From an uncultured Mediterraneibacter sp. (GTDB taxonomy: Bacteria; Bacillota; Clostridia; Lachnospirales; Lachnospiraceae), in contig CALWLJ010000004.1 in assembly GCA_944381495.1 (NCBI GenBank), positions 124,001 through 188,000 of the forward strand: a stretch of DNA of 64,000 nucleotides, given 5' to 3'. The position numbers and the translations under genes are program-made. Shown here one piece after another: positions 8,176 through 16,578 of the stretch. The notes under the pieces are model-generated. The model made no database searches, was not told the origin of the DNA, and saw nothing but the letters and a program-made list of their open reading frames with translations. Position 1 is the stretch's first letter; every line of letters begins with the position of its first letter.

Positions 8176-9759
8176 CTATATATTTTTACTATATATTTCT
8201 ACAATCATCTCCACAAGAGCGTCTATGGATGCCTCCCGCGCCGTCACGGTCCGCATCCCGTATCCTTCCGCTGCCTGAGCAGTCTGTCTGCCAATGCACA
8301 GCGCCCGGATCCGCTCAGGATCAAAGGCTTCCCTTGCCGGACTGTCACCTTCCTTTTTTTCCAGAGCGCGGACAAGGCCGTGGACAGTGGAGGCACTTGT
8401 AAATGTCACTCCGTCGATCTCCCCTCTGCGGAGCATAGTGCAGATCCTGTCCCGCAGGAACGGATGCGTCTCATAGCAGGTTCGGTACAGAGGTACGTCT
8501 TCCACCTCCAGACCAGCCTCCAGAAGGGGCGGTATCAGTTCCTCCGATCCCTTCTCCGCCCGGACGATCAGGATCCTGCTGCCCGGCGCAGCTGTATGTG
8601 CCAGACTTTTTCCAAGTTCTCCTGCATTATATACCTCCGGCACAAGATCCGGAAAGAGTCCTCTTGATGCAAGTGCTTTCCCGGTGGCGGAACCAATGGC
8701 GCTGATCCGCACTCTCGCTCTCCCGCACAATACGTCTCGTATATCCAGTTTCAACTCCGCCAGCTGTTCAAAGAAAACAGATACGCCGATGGAGCTGGTA
8801 AATACAAGCCATCTTTCCCCCTCTTCTCTCTGGAACTGTTCCAGAGCTTCTTTCAGAGTCTCATTTGGAGAGATCGGTTCTGTCCGGATTGCTGGCATCT
8901 CGATAACCTGTGCTCCCAGTTCTCTCAGTCTTCCTGCCAGCGCGGACATATTCTGTCTTGGACGGGTAAGGAGAAAACGCCTCCCGCCCAGGATCCGGTC
9001 TTCCGCCCAGTGAAGCTGCTCCGCAAGCGAACATACCCTTCCCACCAGGATAATGGCAGGAGTACCGATTCCTGCCCGATCCGCCTCTCCTTTCAACGTT
9101 CCTACCGTAGCCGTCACTCTCCTCTGATCCGCTGTGGTTCCCCATTCCAGGACAGCGGCGGGCATATCCGGATCCATTCCCGCATCCATCAGCCCGTTAA
9201 GGATCATTTCCATGGAGGATACACCCATAAGGAATACCAGAGTGCCGTCCAGCTTTACCAGGGATTCAAAGTCTATATGAAGGGTGCCGTCCTTTCTGGC
9301 GTGACCGGTTATGACATGAAAGGACGATGTATAATCTCTGTGCGTGACCGGAATTCCCGCATAAGCCGGCACAGCTACAGAAGAAGTTATACCAGGCACC
9401 GCTTCGAAGGGAATCCCGGCCTGCACCAGCTGCTCCAGTTCTTCCCCGCCTCTTCCGAAGACAAAAGGGTCTCCTCCCTTGAGCCGCAGCACATTCTTCC
9501 CCTTTTCCGCCTCACGGACGAGGATCCGGCTGATCTCCTCCTGAGGAACCGGATGGTTTCCCGCATGTTTTCCCACGTTAATGGTTTCCTTATCCGAAGG
9601 AATGCGGCTTAAAATCTCCGCGCTGATCAAGGCATCGTACACGATCACATCTGCCCGATCTATCAGTTCTGCTGTTTTCAGAGTGAGTAGCATCTCATCT
9701 CCCGGTCCCGCTCCTGCAAGCCAGACTTTTCCCTTTTCAAGCTTATTATTATATTCCAT
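8176..9759 (-). CDS. cobA-hemD: Uroporphyrinogen-III C-methyltransferase / uroporphyrinogen-III synthase fusion
   Basis: Two consecutive tetrapyrrole activities in one 527-residue protein. Residues 1 to about 245 are the SAM-dependent methyltransferase that makes precorrin-2 (glycine-rich AGAGPGDEMLLTLKA-like N-terminus, LKGGDPFVFGRGGEE near 95-110, VITGHARKDGTL near 155). Residues from about 260 to 520 are the HemD synthase that closes and inverts ring D (TRPRQNMSALAGRLRELG, VFTSSIGV, FTSASTVHGL). This fusion is common in Clostridia. It starts at ATG 9759 behind AGGAGGAAGG. With hemC it supplies precursor for cobalamin, or siroheme if a dehydrogenase is encoded elsewhere. Confidence 0.93.
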   Translation of the reverse strand: MEYNNKLEKGKVWLAGAGPGDEMLLTLKTAELIDRADVIVYDALISAEILSRIPSDKETINVGKHAGNHPVPQEEISRILVREAEKGKNVLRLKGGDPFVFGRGGEELEQLVQAGIPFEAVPGITSSVAVPAYAGIPVTHRDYTSSFHVITGHARKDGTLHIDFESLVKLDGTLVFLMGVSSMEMILNGLMDAGMDPDMPAAVLEWGTTADQRRVTATVGTLKGEADRAGIGTPAIILVGRVCSLAEQLHWAEDRILGGRRFLLTRPRQNMSALAGRLRELGAQVIEMPAIRTEPISPNETLKEALEQFQREEGERWLVFTSSIGVSVFFEQLAELKLDIRDVLCGRARVRISAIGSATGKALASRGLFPDLVPEVYNAGELGKSLAHTAAPGSRILIVRAEKGSEELIPPLLEAGLEVEDVPLYRTCYETHPFLRDRICTMLRRGEIDGVTFTSASTVHGLVRALEKKEGDSPAREAFDPERIRALCIGRQTAQAAEGYGMRTVTAREASIDALVEMIVEIYSKNI

Positions 9760-9777
9760 ATCAGGTTGACCTTCCTC

Positions 9778-10092
9778 CTATTTTTCAACAGAAATATAAC
9801 TGATCATGTCCCCGTTTATAATGCGGGTCTGCTTTTTCTCTTTTACTTTAATCCAGTTCTCTTCTACTTCAAGAAGCACAGCCTTAAATCCGCATAATTC
9901 TCCCATAATGGTAATTGAACACTCTTTTCCAATATAATCATTTAACATCTTTACAGGCATATCTTTTTTGATTCCTTTCTGTATCTTTCTTTTTCTGACG
10001 ACTGTCGATCTGTATCTTTGCCTCATCGGTATCAAACAGCAGTACCACACGGCAACCATGCAGCAGATCAATATTCCCACATATGGTCCCAT
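9778..10092 (-). CDS. Small membrane-anchored protein, unknown function
   Basis: A 104-residue protein with one N-terminal membrane helix (residues 2-21), a basic juxtamembrane stretch (RQRYRSTVVRKRKIQKGIKK), then a compact beta-rich domain of about 55 residues (GKECSITIMGELCGFKAVLLEVEENWIKVK) that resembles small SH3/Sm-like barrels. I do not recognise a named family with certainty. The start is ATG 10092, seven bases after GGAGG; a GTG nine bases earlier overlaps that ribosome site and is unlikely. It lies 5 bp after the DUF3169 gene and 18 bp before cobA-hemD, so it is probably read with both. Confidence 0.7.
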   Translation of the reverse strand: MGPYVGILICCMVAVWYCCLIPMRQRYRSTVVRKRKIQKGIKKDMPVKMLNDYIGKECSITIMGELCGFKAVLLEVEENWIKVKEKKQTRIINGDMISYISVEK

Positions 10093-10097
10093 GGCAA

Positions 10098-10886
10098 TCA
10101 CCTCCTGTTTGCGGACTCATTCTTCATGGCAGCGACGAAATAACTGATATTTCCAGCCAGAAAAATGATACATACACACAACACAGGAAAAATCCCTGTC
10201 TGAAACAGAAGCTGCATGGTCAATGTGACAATCCACAGCACCATACAGGTATTACTGACAGTCTTAAATGCTCTGAATCCCGCCTGATACATAGCCATTT
10301 TCTCTGCTTCATCACAGCTGCTCTCCCAGATTTTATGGAAATTAAGCTGGAACACGCTTCCTCTTTTTTCAGGATTCATTCTCCTTGTCAGCTTCAAAAC
10401 AGTATATTGAACTGCAGTGATCCAAACAAATCCTAAAAAAAGTATCACCATAACGGCAGCCATAAAAATCTCCTGCTCACCATTCTCAAAAACCGGACTT
10501 TCAGTCATCTCTATCGCAAGAGGAAATGAGAACATGTTCATAATCATGGCTATATTTGCAAGAAAAATCGGATAGTTCAGCTTATGATCAACCGAATCTA
10601 AAACATCTTCATCCACTCCGTCCCATTCTGTCAGACGTTTCTTTGCTCTGTAGTTCAATATAAAACAGCTGAGCGCCAGGATGATATTATATCCGGCAAA
10701 CACAAACGGGAAAAAACGGGTTCCATTTTCCAAAATACGCTGAGGTAACTTAAGATAATCATCCGGGATATGTGCCGCCCCTCTTCCCACAAAATACCCT
10801 GCCGCCCAGCAGCCAAGTATTATCAGGATAAAACGAAAAATAAGATACCCTTCCTTCTTCTCTTTATCGACCGAATGTCCCATCAT
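10098..10886 (-). CDS. DUF3169-like membrane protein
   Basis: A 262-residue protein with about six hydrophobic helices in pairs (around residues 14-32, 50-70, 103-122, 137-160, 213-232, 236-255) and a hydrophilic central part. Size, helix pattern and its coupling to a small HTH regulator fit the DUF3169 family of Firmicutes, whose role is unknown. Its ATG (10886) overlaps the TGA of the HTH gene in an ATGA arrangement, so translation is coupled and the pair forms one functional unit, perhaps a sensor or immunity-like membrane partner of the regulator. Confidence 0.75.
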   Translation of the reverse strand: MMGHSVDKEKKEGYLIFRFILIILGCWAAGYFVGRGAAHIPDDYLKLPQRILENGTRFFPFVFAGYNIILALSCFILNYRAKKRLTEWDGVDEDVLDSVDHKLNYPIFLANIAMIMNMFSFPLAIEMTESPVFENGEQEIFMAAVMVILFLGFVWITAVQYTVLKLTRRMNPEKRGSVFQLNFHKIWESSCDEAEKMAMYQAGFRAFKTVSNTCMVLWIVTLTMQLLFQTGIFPVLCVCIIFLAGNISYFVAAMKNESANRR

Positions 10887-11092
10887 CTCACATCCTCCAC
10901 ATATTCAAAAATCTCTTCTACCGTTGTGCCGCAAACTTTTGCAATTTTAAGAGCAAGTGTTACAGAAGGAGAATAATCGCCCCGTTCGATCTGGGAAATC
11001 GTCTGGCGCGACGTGCCTACAAGAGCTCCCATCTGCTGCTGGTTCACCCCAAGCCTTGCACGATATTCCTTCAACCGATTATATAATGGCAT
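10883..11092 (-). CDS. Small XRE-family HTH regulator
   Basis: A 69-residue Cro/CI-type DNA-binding protein consisting of little more than the helix-turn-helix (LGVNQQQMGALVGTSRQTISQIERGDYSPSVTLALKIA at about residues 16-53), similar to YozG/YtzE-type regulators found beside DUF3169 proteins. ATG 11092 follows AGAGGTGGGATGTT. Three related operator-like palindromes lie in its upstream region, one over the -35 and one at the expected transcription start, so tight autoregulation is likely. Confidence 0.9.
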   Translation of the reverse strand: MPLYNRLKEYRARLGVNQQQMGALVGTSRQTISQIERGDYSPSVTLALKIAKVCGTTVEEIFEYVEDVR

Positions 11093-11137
11093 AACATCCC
11101 ACCTCTTTCATGCTGTTCATGATTTGGCCAAAATCAT

Positions 11138-11217
11138 TTTGACAAGAATTCTTGTCAAAGCAACCATAACATATGACAAGGATAGTTGTCAACAGATTTG
11201 ACAACTATCCTTGTCAT
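11138..11217. promoter_or_regulatory. Triple operator array at the xre promoter
   Basis: Three copies of a 16-bp near-palindrome GACAAG-n4-TTGTC-like unit: GACAAGAATTCTTGTC (11141-11156, inside a 22-bp perfect palindrome 11138-11159), GACAAGGATAGTTGTC (11175-11190) and its exact inverse GACAACTATCCTTGTC (11200-11215). The last two form a 20-bp inverted repeat with a 5-bp loop. They overlap the xre promoter, which suggests cooperative binding of the XRE protein. Confidence 0.65.
11163..11192 (-). promoter_or_regulatory. Promoter of the xre-DUF3169 unit
   Basis: Minus-strand -35 TTGACA (11192-11187), 18-bp spacer, -10 TATGGT (11168-11163). The consensus -35 is part of the second operator copy and the first operator copy lies over the expected start point. 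Prediction. Confidence 0.6.
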
Positions 11218-11237
11218 TTTATGCGGCAGCCCAACGC

Positions 11238-12167
11238 TCAGGAACGGGCCAGACTTTGGCTGAGCATCCGCTCTGCCAGCTCTTCTCCTGCCTGTTCTGC
11301 CTTGGAGAAATGTTCTTTTCCATCAATAGCACGATCTTTGGAAAGATCCACGCAGATAGAATCTACTGTATATGTTCCCGTCTCCTCGTCATAGTAAAGC
11401 CCGGTCAGTTTCAGCTCATTTCCGCTGACCTGAGCGTGAGCAGCCGAAGGTGAAGTACAGCCGCCGCCCAGGATCCGGATAAACTGGCGCTCCGCAAGAG
11501 CCGCCGCTCTGCTGGCAGGATCATCGATCTGTTCCAGCCAGTCATAAGTTTCTCCTCTTCGGCCCTGTACAGCCAGGATTCCCTGTCCTGCGGCGGGGAT
11601 CATCTCCTCCGCGGAAAAATACCTTCCTGCCACATGCTCCATCCCCAGCCGCCTCAGGCCTGCCGCTGCCAGCAGTGTGCCGTCGTATCCTTCTGTCTCC
11701 AGCTTCCTCATACGGGTCTGTACATTTCCCCGGATCCCCCGGAACGTGCAGCCCGGATACAGGCGCTCCATCTGAAGGGCACGCCGTCTGCTGGACGTAC
11801 CGATGACCGGATGCTCTGGCAGACATGCAAGCCCCGGGCGGTATACCAGCACATCTCTTGGATCCTCCCGCTTTCCATATGCCAGAATGGGCAGCTCCTC
11901 GTTCTCCTCCATAGGCATATCCTTCAGACTGTGGACTGCCAGGTCGATCCGGCCCTCCATCAACGCACGGTCCAGCTCCTTTACAAACAGACCCTTTCCG
12001 CCAATCTGTGCCAGACTTTTATCCAGGATCCGGTCTCCTGTCGTCTTCATGGTAACGATCTCCACACTGATCTGCGGATCAGCATGCAGGATCTGATCCC
12101 GGATGATCTCCGCCTGTCTGACTGCCAGCATACTCTCCCTGCTTCCGATTCTTATTACAGAATGCAT
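11238..12167 (-). CDS. hemC: Hydroxymethylbilane synthase (porphobilinogen deaminase)
   Basis: Cytosolic enzyme that polymerises four porphobilinogens into hydroxymethylbilane. The 309-residue protein has the active-site aspartate D83 in HSLKDMP, the basic substrate strip GTSSRRRA and RGNVQTR, and C237 in GGGCTSPSAAHA, the residue that carries the dipyrromethane cofactor. It overlaps the end of cobQ by 13 bp, showing co-transcription, and feeds HemD in the cobA-hemD fusion downstream. The two are separated only by the xre cassette and one small gene. Confidence 0.95.
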   Translation of the reverse strand: MHSVIRIGSRESMLAVRQAEIIRDQILHADPQISVEIVTMKTTGDRILDKSLAQIGGKGLFVKELDRALMEGRIDLAVHSLKDMPMEENEELPILAYGKREDPRDVLVYRPGLACLPEHPVIGTSSRRRALQMERLYPGCTFRGIRGNVQTRMRKLETEGYDGTLLAAAGLRRLGMEHVAGRYFSAEEMIPAAGQGILAVQGRRGETYDWLEQIDDPASRAAALAERQFIRILGGGCTSPSAAHAQVSGNELKLTGLYYDEETGTYTVDSICVDLSKDRAIDGKEHFSKAEQAGEELAERMLSQSLARS

Positions 12168-13690
12168 GACGCATCATTTCCTTTCTCTATGATCCTGTAG
12201 ACAGCTTTCATATCCAGACTCTTCCGGATAATGTCTGCCAGCTTGTCGTACTGCTCTTCCTTGTGGGCTTTCCAGTCAACCGCCCGGATCTGTTCCGGAT
12301 CACAACCTTTCTTTCTGAGGACTGCCGAGAGGAATCCCTTTGCCGCTTCCGGTTCATCGAAGATACCGTGAATATAGCATCCGCAGACATTGTTACTCCA
12401 GACACCGTCCGTCCGGGCCGGGCTGCTCTCTCTGCTTCCCGCTGATATTTCTGTAAAACGGACGAGAGCATTCTGATCCGTCCATGTCTCTCCCATGTGG
12501 ATCTCGTATCCTTCGAAACGTGCTCCGCTCATGTCCTTCAGCACACCTGACAGTTCAAGGAAATTTCCCTCCACCCGGGTCCGCCGCTTTTCCTGCCGGA
12601 AGACCGTATGTACGGAGAGAAGTCCCATTCCTTTTATTGTTCCCTGCTGTTCCGCTCCCTCCGGATCGGAAATATCCATCCCCAGCATCTGATAGCCCCC
12701 GCAGATACCGAATACAATCCCGCCTCCTGCCGCATGCTGCAAGATCTTCGCCTCCAGTCCATTCTGCCGCATCCAGAGCAGGTCCCGGATGGTATTCTTA
12801 CTGCCTGGCAGGATCACCGCGTCCGGGCTGCCGAAATCAGCCGCAGATGAGATATATCTTACATTTACCCCCTCCATGGCCTCCAGCGGGGCAAAATCCG
12901 TGAAGTTTGAGATACGCGGCAGCCGGATCACCGCCAGATCCGCCAGCCCTCCCTTCCCTTTTCTTGAAAATCGCTCTGTCAGACTGTCTTCATCGTCGAT
13001 ATCCAGATAAAAGTAAGGGACCACTCCCAGCACCGGGATTCCTGTCTTCTCTTCCAGCATGGACAGGCCCGGCTTCAGGATGGACACGTCTCCCCGGAAC
13101 TTATTGATGATCATCCCCTTGATCCGCTGCCGCTCCTTTTCCTCCAGCAGCATGATCGTTCCAACCAGCTGAGCGAACACTCCGCCCCGGTCAATGTCTC
13201 CGGCCAGAAGCACCGGAGCATCCACCATCTCGGCCAGCCCCATGTTCACAATGTCATCCTGTTTCAGATTGATCTCTGCCGGGCTGCCTGCTCCTTCGAT
13301 GACAATCACATCATATGCCCGGTCCAGTCTGCCGTAGGCTTCCATGATCGCAGGAATGTAATCCTTTTTACGCCGGTAATATTCCACTGCAGGCATGACT
13401 CCCACAGGTTCTCCGTTTATGATGACCTGAGAGCCGCTGTCACTGGTGGGCTTCAGGAGAATGGGATTCATGGATACATCCGGCTCTACGCCTGCCGCTT
13501 CAGCCTGCATCACCTGGGCTCTGCCCATCTCCATCCCATCTGCTGTAATATAGGAATTCAATGCCATGTTCTGGGATTTGAAAGGAGCCACCCGGTATCC
13601 GTCCTGCTTCAGTACCCGGCAGAGTCCTCCTGCCAGAACACTTTTCCCGGCATTGGACATAGTTCCCTGTATCATAATCGGTCTTGCCAT
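12155..13690 (-). CDS. cobQ: Cobyric acid synthase
   Basis: ATP- and glutamine-dependent amidase that converts adenosylcobyrinate a,c-diamide to cobyric acid by amidating side chains b, d, e and g. The 511-residue protein has the dethiobiotin-synthetase-like P-loop GTMSNAGKS at residues 9-17, DRGGVFAQLVGT, and a C-terminal class I glutamine amidotransferase domain with the cysteine in GICGGYQMLG (about residue 330). ATG 13690 follows GAGGAGAAAA; an upstream in-frame start at 13762 lies in a structured repeat and is rejected. Also called CbiP in anaerobic pathways. Confidence 0.94.
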   Translation of the reverse strand: MARPIMIQGTMSNAGKSVLAGGLCRVLKQDGYRVAPFKSQNMALNSYITADGMEMGRAQVMQAEAAGVEPDVSMNPILLKPTSDSGSQVIINGEPVGVMPAVEYYRRKKDYIPAIMEAYGRLDRAYDVIVIEGAGSPAEINLKQDDIVNMGLAEMVDAPVLLAGDIDRGGVFAQLVGTIMLLEEKERQRIKGMIINKFRGDVSILKPGLSMLEEKTGIPVLGVVPYFYLDIDDEDSLTERFSRKGKGGLADLAVIRLPRISNFTDFAPLEAMEGVNVRYISSAADFGSPDAVILPGSKNTIRDLLWMRQNGLEAKILQHAAGGGIVFGICGGYQMLGMDISDPEGAEQQGTIKGMGLLSVHTVFRQEKRRTRVEGNFLELSGVLKDMSGARFEGYEIHMGETWTDQNALVRFTEISAGSRESSPARTDGVWSNNVCGCYIHGIFDEPEAAKGFLSAVLRKKGCDPEQIRAVDWKAHKEEQYDKLADIIRKSLDMKAVYRIIEKGNDASCIL

Positions 13691-13734
13691 TTTTCTCCTC
13701 CTGATGTTACTGATGTAATTTCTTTCCTTACTGC

Positions 13735-13860
13735 TTCTGACATACGCACTGCTCTTGTTCAAGACTCGCTTGCGAGTCTTGGCGCGGGATTCGGGTCAGC
13801 TTTAGCTGACATAATACATCCCCGAATCCCTGCGCATCCTCGCGGAGCGTATATCAGATG
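13735..13860. repeat. Structured intergenic repeat with terminal inverted repeats
   Basis: About 126 bp bounded by imperfect 19-bp inverted ends (CTTCTGACATACGC... and ...GCGTATATCAGATG, 15 of 19 matching). Inside are three hairpins: AAGACTCGC/GCGAGTCTT (13761-13780), GTCAGCT/AGCTGAC (13795-13810), and an enclosing GCGC-GGGATTCGGG / CCCGAATCCC-T-GCGC stem (13782-13835). It looks like a REP/MITE-type element or a structured RNA between cobQ and the cobD-type gene. No coding capacity. Confidence 0.6.
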
Positions 13861-13896
13861 GGGGATTGACCCCCGCCACTGATACTGATTTGTCAC

Positions 13897-14964
13897 TCAC
13901 CGCCTGTAGAGGCGGGAGTCATCCCACATCTGATATATGCTGCGGATCTCTCTGAGGATCCGGTTGTTTTCCTCTTGCCTTTTTACCGCAATCCGGTACC
14001 AGCCTTTCCCAAGCCCGCTGTAATTCGAACAGTCCCTGATCAGGATCCCTCTTTCCTTCAGAAGGGAAAACAGGTCCAGGGGACTGGAAAAAAGGATGAA
14101 ATTCGCCTCCGAGGGAATATATTGCACCCCGGTCTCTCCAAGCGCTTTCTCCATACGCATTCTCTCGTTTCTTACATAATCCCGGGTCATCTTCACCCGA
14201 TCATCCTCGCCCAGCGCTGCTGTACCCGCTGCCTGAGCCGGTGTGGATACGCTCCAGGGCTGCCGGCTCTCCTGTATCTTTTCCAGAAGCTCTTTGTCCG
14301 ATGTGATCCCGTACCCGAGACGCAGACCTGGTATAGCATGCATTTTTGTAAACGCCTGGGCCACAAACAGACAGGGGTATTGACGGGTCAGTTGTTCCAC
14401 CGTGTATTCTTCCGGATCAGAGAGGAATTCGATAAAGCACTCATCCACCACGAGCCGGATCCCGTACTTCTGGCATTTTTCAGCAATCCTTTCTATCAGC
14501 TCCCGGTCTGTAGTCTGCCCGGCGGGATTGGACGGATCACATAAAAATACCATATCAATATCCCTTTCCAGGGCATTTATGAAGTCCTCAGTCAGGCGGA
14601 AATCATCTTCTCTTTTTAACGGATATTCCCGGATCTCACAGCCGACCGTATGTAATGCCCGGGCATATTCGGAGAATGCAGGAACCGGGATCAACGCTCT
14701 CTCCGGCTTTTCCGCAAGCGCCAGAGAAAAAAACAGATCAGCCGCTCCATTTCCAGCGATGAAAAATTCCCGGGGAAGTGCTTTCTTCTCCGCCAGCTTC
14801 TGCCTGAGCCTGCGGCAGCTGCTGTCCGGATAATTTCCCGCCAGCCCGGCGCTGTCCCTTACAGCCCGGATGACCTGCTCCGAAGGACCAAAAGGATTGA
14901 TGTTCACCGAGAAATCCAGCATTCCCTTATAAGTATAGATATCGCCTCCATGTCCGTATTCCAT
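13897..14964 (-). CDS. cobD: Threonine-phosphate decarboxylase / histidinol-phosphate aminotransferase-like (CobD type)
   Basis: PLP fold-type I enzyme expected to decarboxylate L-threonine O-3-phosphate to (R)-1-amino-2-propanol phosphate, the nucleotide-loop linker of cobalamin. The 355-residue protein has DPSNPAGQ at 143-150, the PLP aspartate in VVDECFIEF at 172-180 and the Schiff-base lysine K207 in AQAFTKMHAIPG, followed by RLGYG. The placement next to cobQ supports CobD rather than HisC. The product would be used by CbiB, encoded at 25.2-26.2 kb. Confidence 0.88.
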   Translation of the reverse strand: MEYGHGGDIYTYKGMLDFSVNINPFGPSEQVIRAVRDSAGLAGNYPDSSCRRLRQKLAEKKALPREFFIAGNGAADLFFSLALAEKPERALIPVPAFSEYARALHTVGCEIREYPLKREDDFRLTEDFINALERDIDMVFLCDPSNPAGQTTDRELIERIAEKCQKYGIRLVVDECFIEFLSDPEEYTVEQLTRQYPCLFVAQAFTKMHAIPGLRLGYGITSDKELLEKIQESRQPWSVSTPAQAAGTAALGEDDRVKMTRDYVRNERMRMEKALGETGVQYIPSEANFILFSSPLDLFSLLKERGILIRDCSNYSGLGKGWYRIAVKRQEENNRILREIRSIYQMWDDSRLYRR

Positions 14965-14974
14965 TCGATTTCAC

Positions 14975-15211
14975 CTAGTCCTCACACGTAAAATACAGCT
15001 CATTTTCAGAAAAATGAACCTCGACACCTTTCTTCCTGTAGTAATCTCTGATGCAATCCATTGCCGCTGCTTTCCTGTCATCTGTCAGGCAGCACTCTCC
15101 CGGCGGATTGATACATGCAGTATTTTCGTCTTTATAAGTCACATGATACCTGGTATCCTGCTTTTTCAGTTCAGAATTTATAAGAACGATATCAGCAAAA
15201 TCAATCTTCAT
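14975..15211 (-). CDS. Small conserved-looking protein, unknown function
   Basis: A 78-residue protein (KIDFADIVLINSELKKQD..., with CINPPGECCLTDDRKAAAMDCIRDYYRKKG in the middle and a C-terminal cysteine). No membrane segment or signal peptide. It has five cysteines and a predicted alpha/beta arrangement; I do not assign a family. ATG 15211 follows AGAAGGTG. It is 10 bp upstream of the CobD-type gene, so it is probably co-expressed with that gene and cobQ. A role in cobalamin formation is only guilt by position. Confidence 0.65.
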   Translation of the reverse strand: MKIDFADIVLINSELKKQDTRYHVTYKDENTACINPPGECCLTDDRKAAAMDCIRDYYRKKGVEVHFSENELYFTCED

Positions 15212-15248
15212 GTCATCACCTTCTCTTTTCTGTCTGCCGCCTGACTGT

Positions 15249-15890
15249 CTAGCTTGCAGAATACGCACGAAAGACTTTGGACATTTTATAAATATAAATA
15301 ATCTTCAACACACTTACGACCAGCATTCCAACCGTAGAAGCAAAAACAAGAAGCAGGCCGATCAGAGGAATCAACACGGAAACAACTGCTCCCGCAAAAA
15401 TTCCCAGGAATGCTCCAATGTACCATTTCCACAGTTTGTGCCATTTATCGGAAAGTACAGGATCCACATCCCGCAGTACTTCCATATGCCCTTTTATCTC
15501 ATAGTAAACACCTGTCATACCGCTTATAACAGAAAGCAGCGCTGCCGGCACAGCCACCAGGAAATCTGATTCTCCGGATACCGGTATTAATATAATACCG
15601 AGAACAGCAGTGATAAACTGGCAGATTGCCGCATTACGGTAATGTATACTTTCTGACGAAATGATCCATAGTATAATACCATATCCTATCATTTCCGCCA
15701 CATTTAAGATCTGCCCTGCAAAATACAGCGCCGGAAATAACCCTGAAATATTTTCTGATGTAAGTAAGTCTGCTATAACCGACACAATAACAAGCCAGAA
15801 TAAAATGCCTGTCCATTTTGCAAGCAGTTCCGTATTTACCTGAGGTTTCCTGATTGTTTCTCCTGATCGGTCCACATTATATTCATCCAT
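15249..15890 (-). CDS. Multi-pass membrane protein, unknown function
   Basis: A 213-residue protein with a short hydrophilic N-terminus and about six hydrophobic segments (near residues 27-45, 53-75, 85-105, 110-128, 152-172, 176-198). The segments are rich in Ile, Leu and Val with scattered glycine, and a charged loop (EIKGHMEVLRDVDPVLSDKWHKLWKW) lies before the last two helices. No recognised catalytic motif. It lies between the small 78-residue gene and peptidase E, on the same strand, with its own ribosome site. Confidence 0.65.
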   Translation of the reverse strand: MDEYNVDRSGETIRKPQVNTELLAKWTGILFWLVIVSVIADLLTSENISGLFPALYFAGQILNVAEMIGYGIILWIISSESIHYRNAAICQFITAVLGIILIPVSGESDFLVAVPAALLSVISGMTGVYYEIKGHMEVLRDVDPVLSDKWHKLWKWYIGAFLGIFAGAVVSVLIPLIGLLLVFASTVGMLVVSVLKIIYIYKMSKVFRAYSAS

Positions 15891-15943
15891 ATGTCTTTCT
15901 CCCTTCTATCTCATGTTCTGACAATATGCTGCTTAATACCGCC

Positions 15944-16561
15944 TTACTCCTGCTTCAACACCTTAACACTATCGCCTTCCACCAGGATGATCTGCTCATC
16001 CGTGATTGCCTTGATATTCAGTCTGCTACTGTATTCCTCAACAGCTTTTTCCGCCGCTTTGCCCATCTGCTGATTTCCGATGTGGGGTACAATGTAGAAA
16101 TCAACCAGTCCCAGCGCGGTATGATCCGTCAGATCCGGAGCCAGATCCGGGCTGTCCATACCGGCACAGTACCCGATATCAGGGCATGCAATGACAGAGC
16201 CCGCCGACTCACCGATATATATTTTCCCCTTTCCGATTTCCCGGAGCAGTACCCGATCTGCGCCGGAGCGTCTCAGTTCCTGCAGCAGGAAGAATGTATT
16301 TCCTCCGCCCACAAAGATCACGTCATTCTTCGTCAGGCTGTTTTCAATCATCTCAAAAGAAGCGGTACTGACATCCAGAACATCTACATCCATTCCCAGA
16401 CTTTCCAGGATTTTTGTTTCCTCTTCCACCATTCCATCAATTTCTTCCACAATACCCGCCGTGGGAATATATGTCACTGTTTTCCCCTTCAGGTCAGGTC
16501 TGATTGTCCGCACCAGATCTGTGACCTGGTAAAGCATGGATACCAGTATCAGATTTTTCAT
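15944..16561 (-). CDS. Peptidase E-like (S51 family) protein
   Basis: Class I glutamine-amidotransferase-like fold serine peptidase; E. coli PepE cuts Asp-Xaa dipeptides. The 205-residue protein has the nucleophile elbow IGESAGS with S119 as probable catalytic serine, the family GGGNTFFLLQEL loop at 85-96, and a conserved H160 in VPHIG. The start is ATG 16561. It is followed upstream by a P-loop kinase gene 17 bp away. Function as dipeptidase is a family-level prediction; some relatives have unknown substrates. Confidence 0.82.
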   Translation of the reverse strand: MKNLILVSMLYQVTDLVRTIRPDLKGKTVTYIPTAGIVEEIDGMVEEETKILESLGMDVDVLDVSTASFEMIENSLTKNDVIFVGGGNTFFLLQELRRSGADRVLLREIGKGKIYIGESAGSVIACPDIGYCAGMDSPDLAPDLTDHTALGLVDFYIVPHIGNQQMGKAAEKAVEEYSSRLNIKAITDEQIILVEGDSVKVLKQE

Positions 16562-16578
16562 AAGTTTTCAACTCCTTT

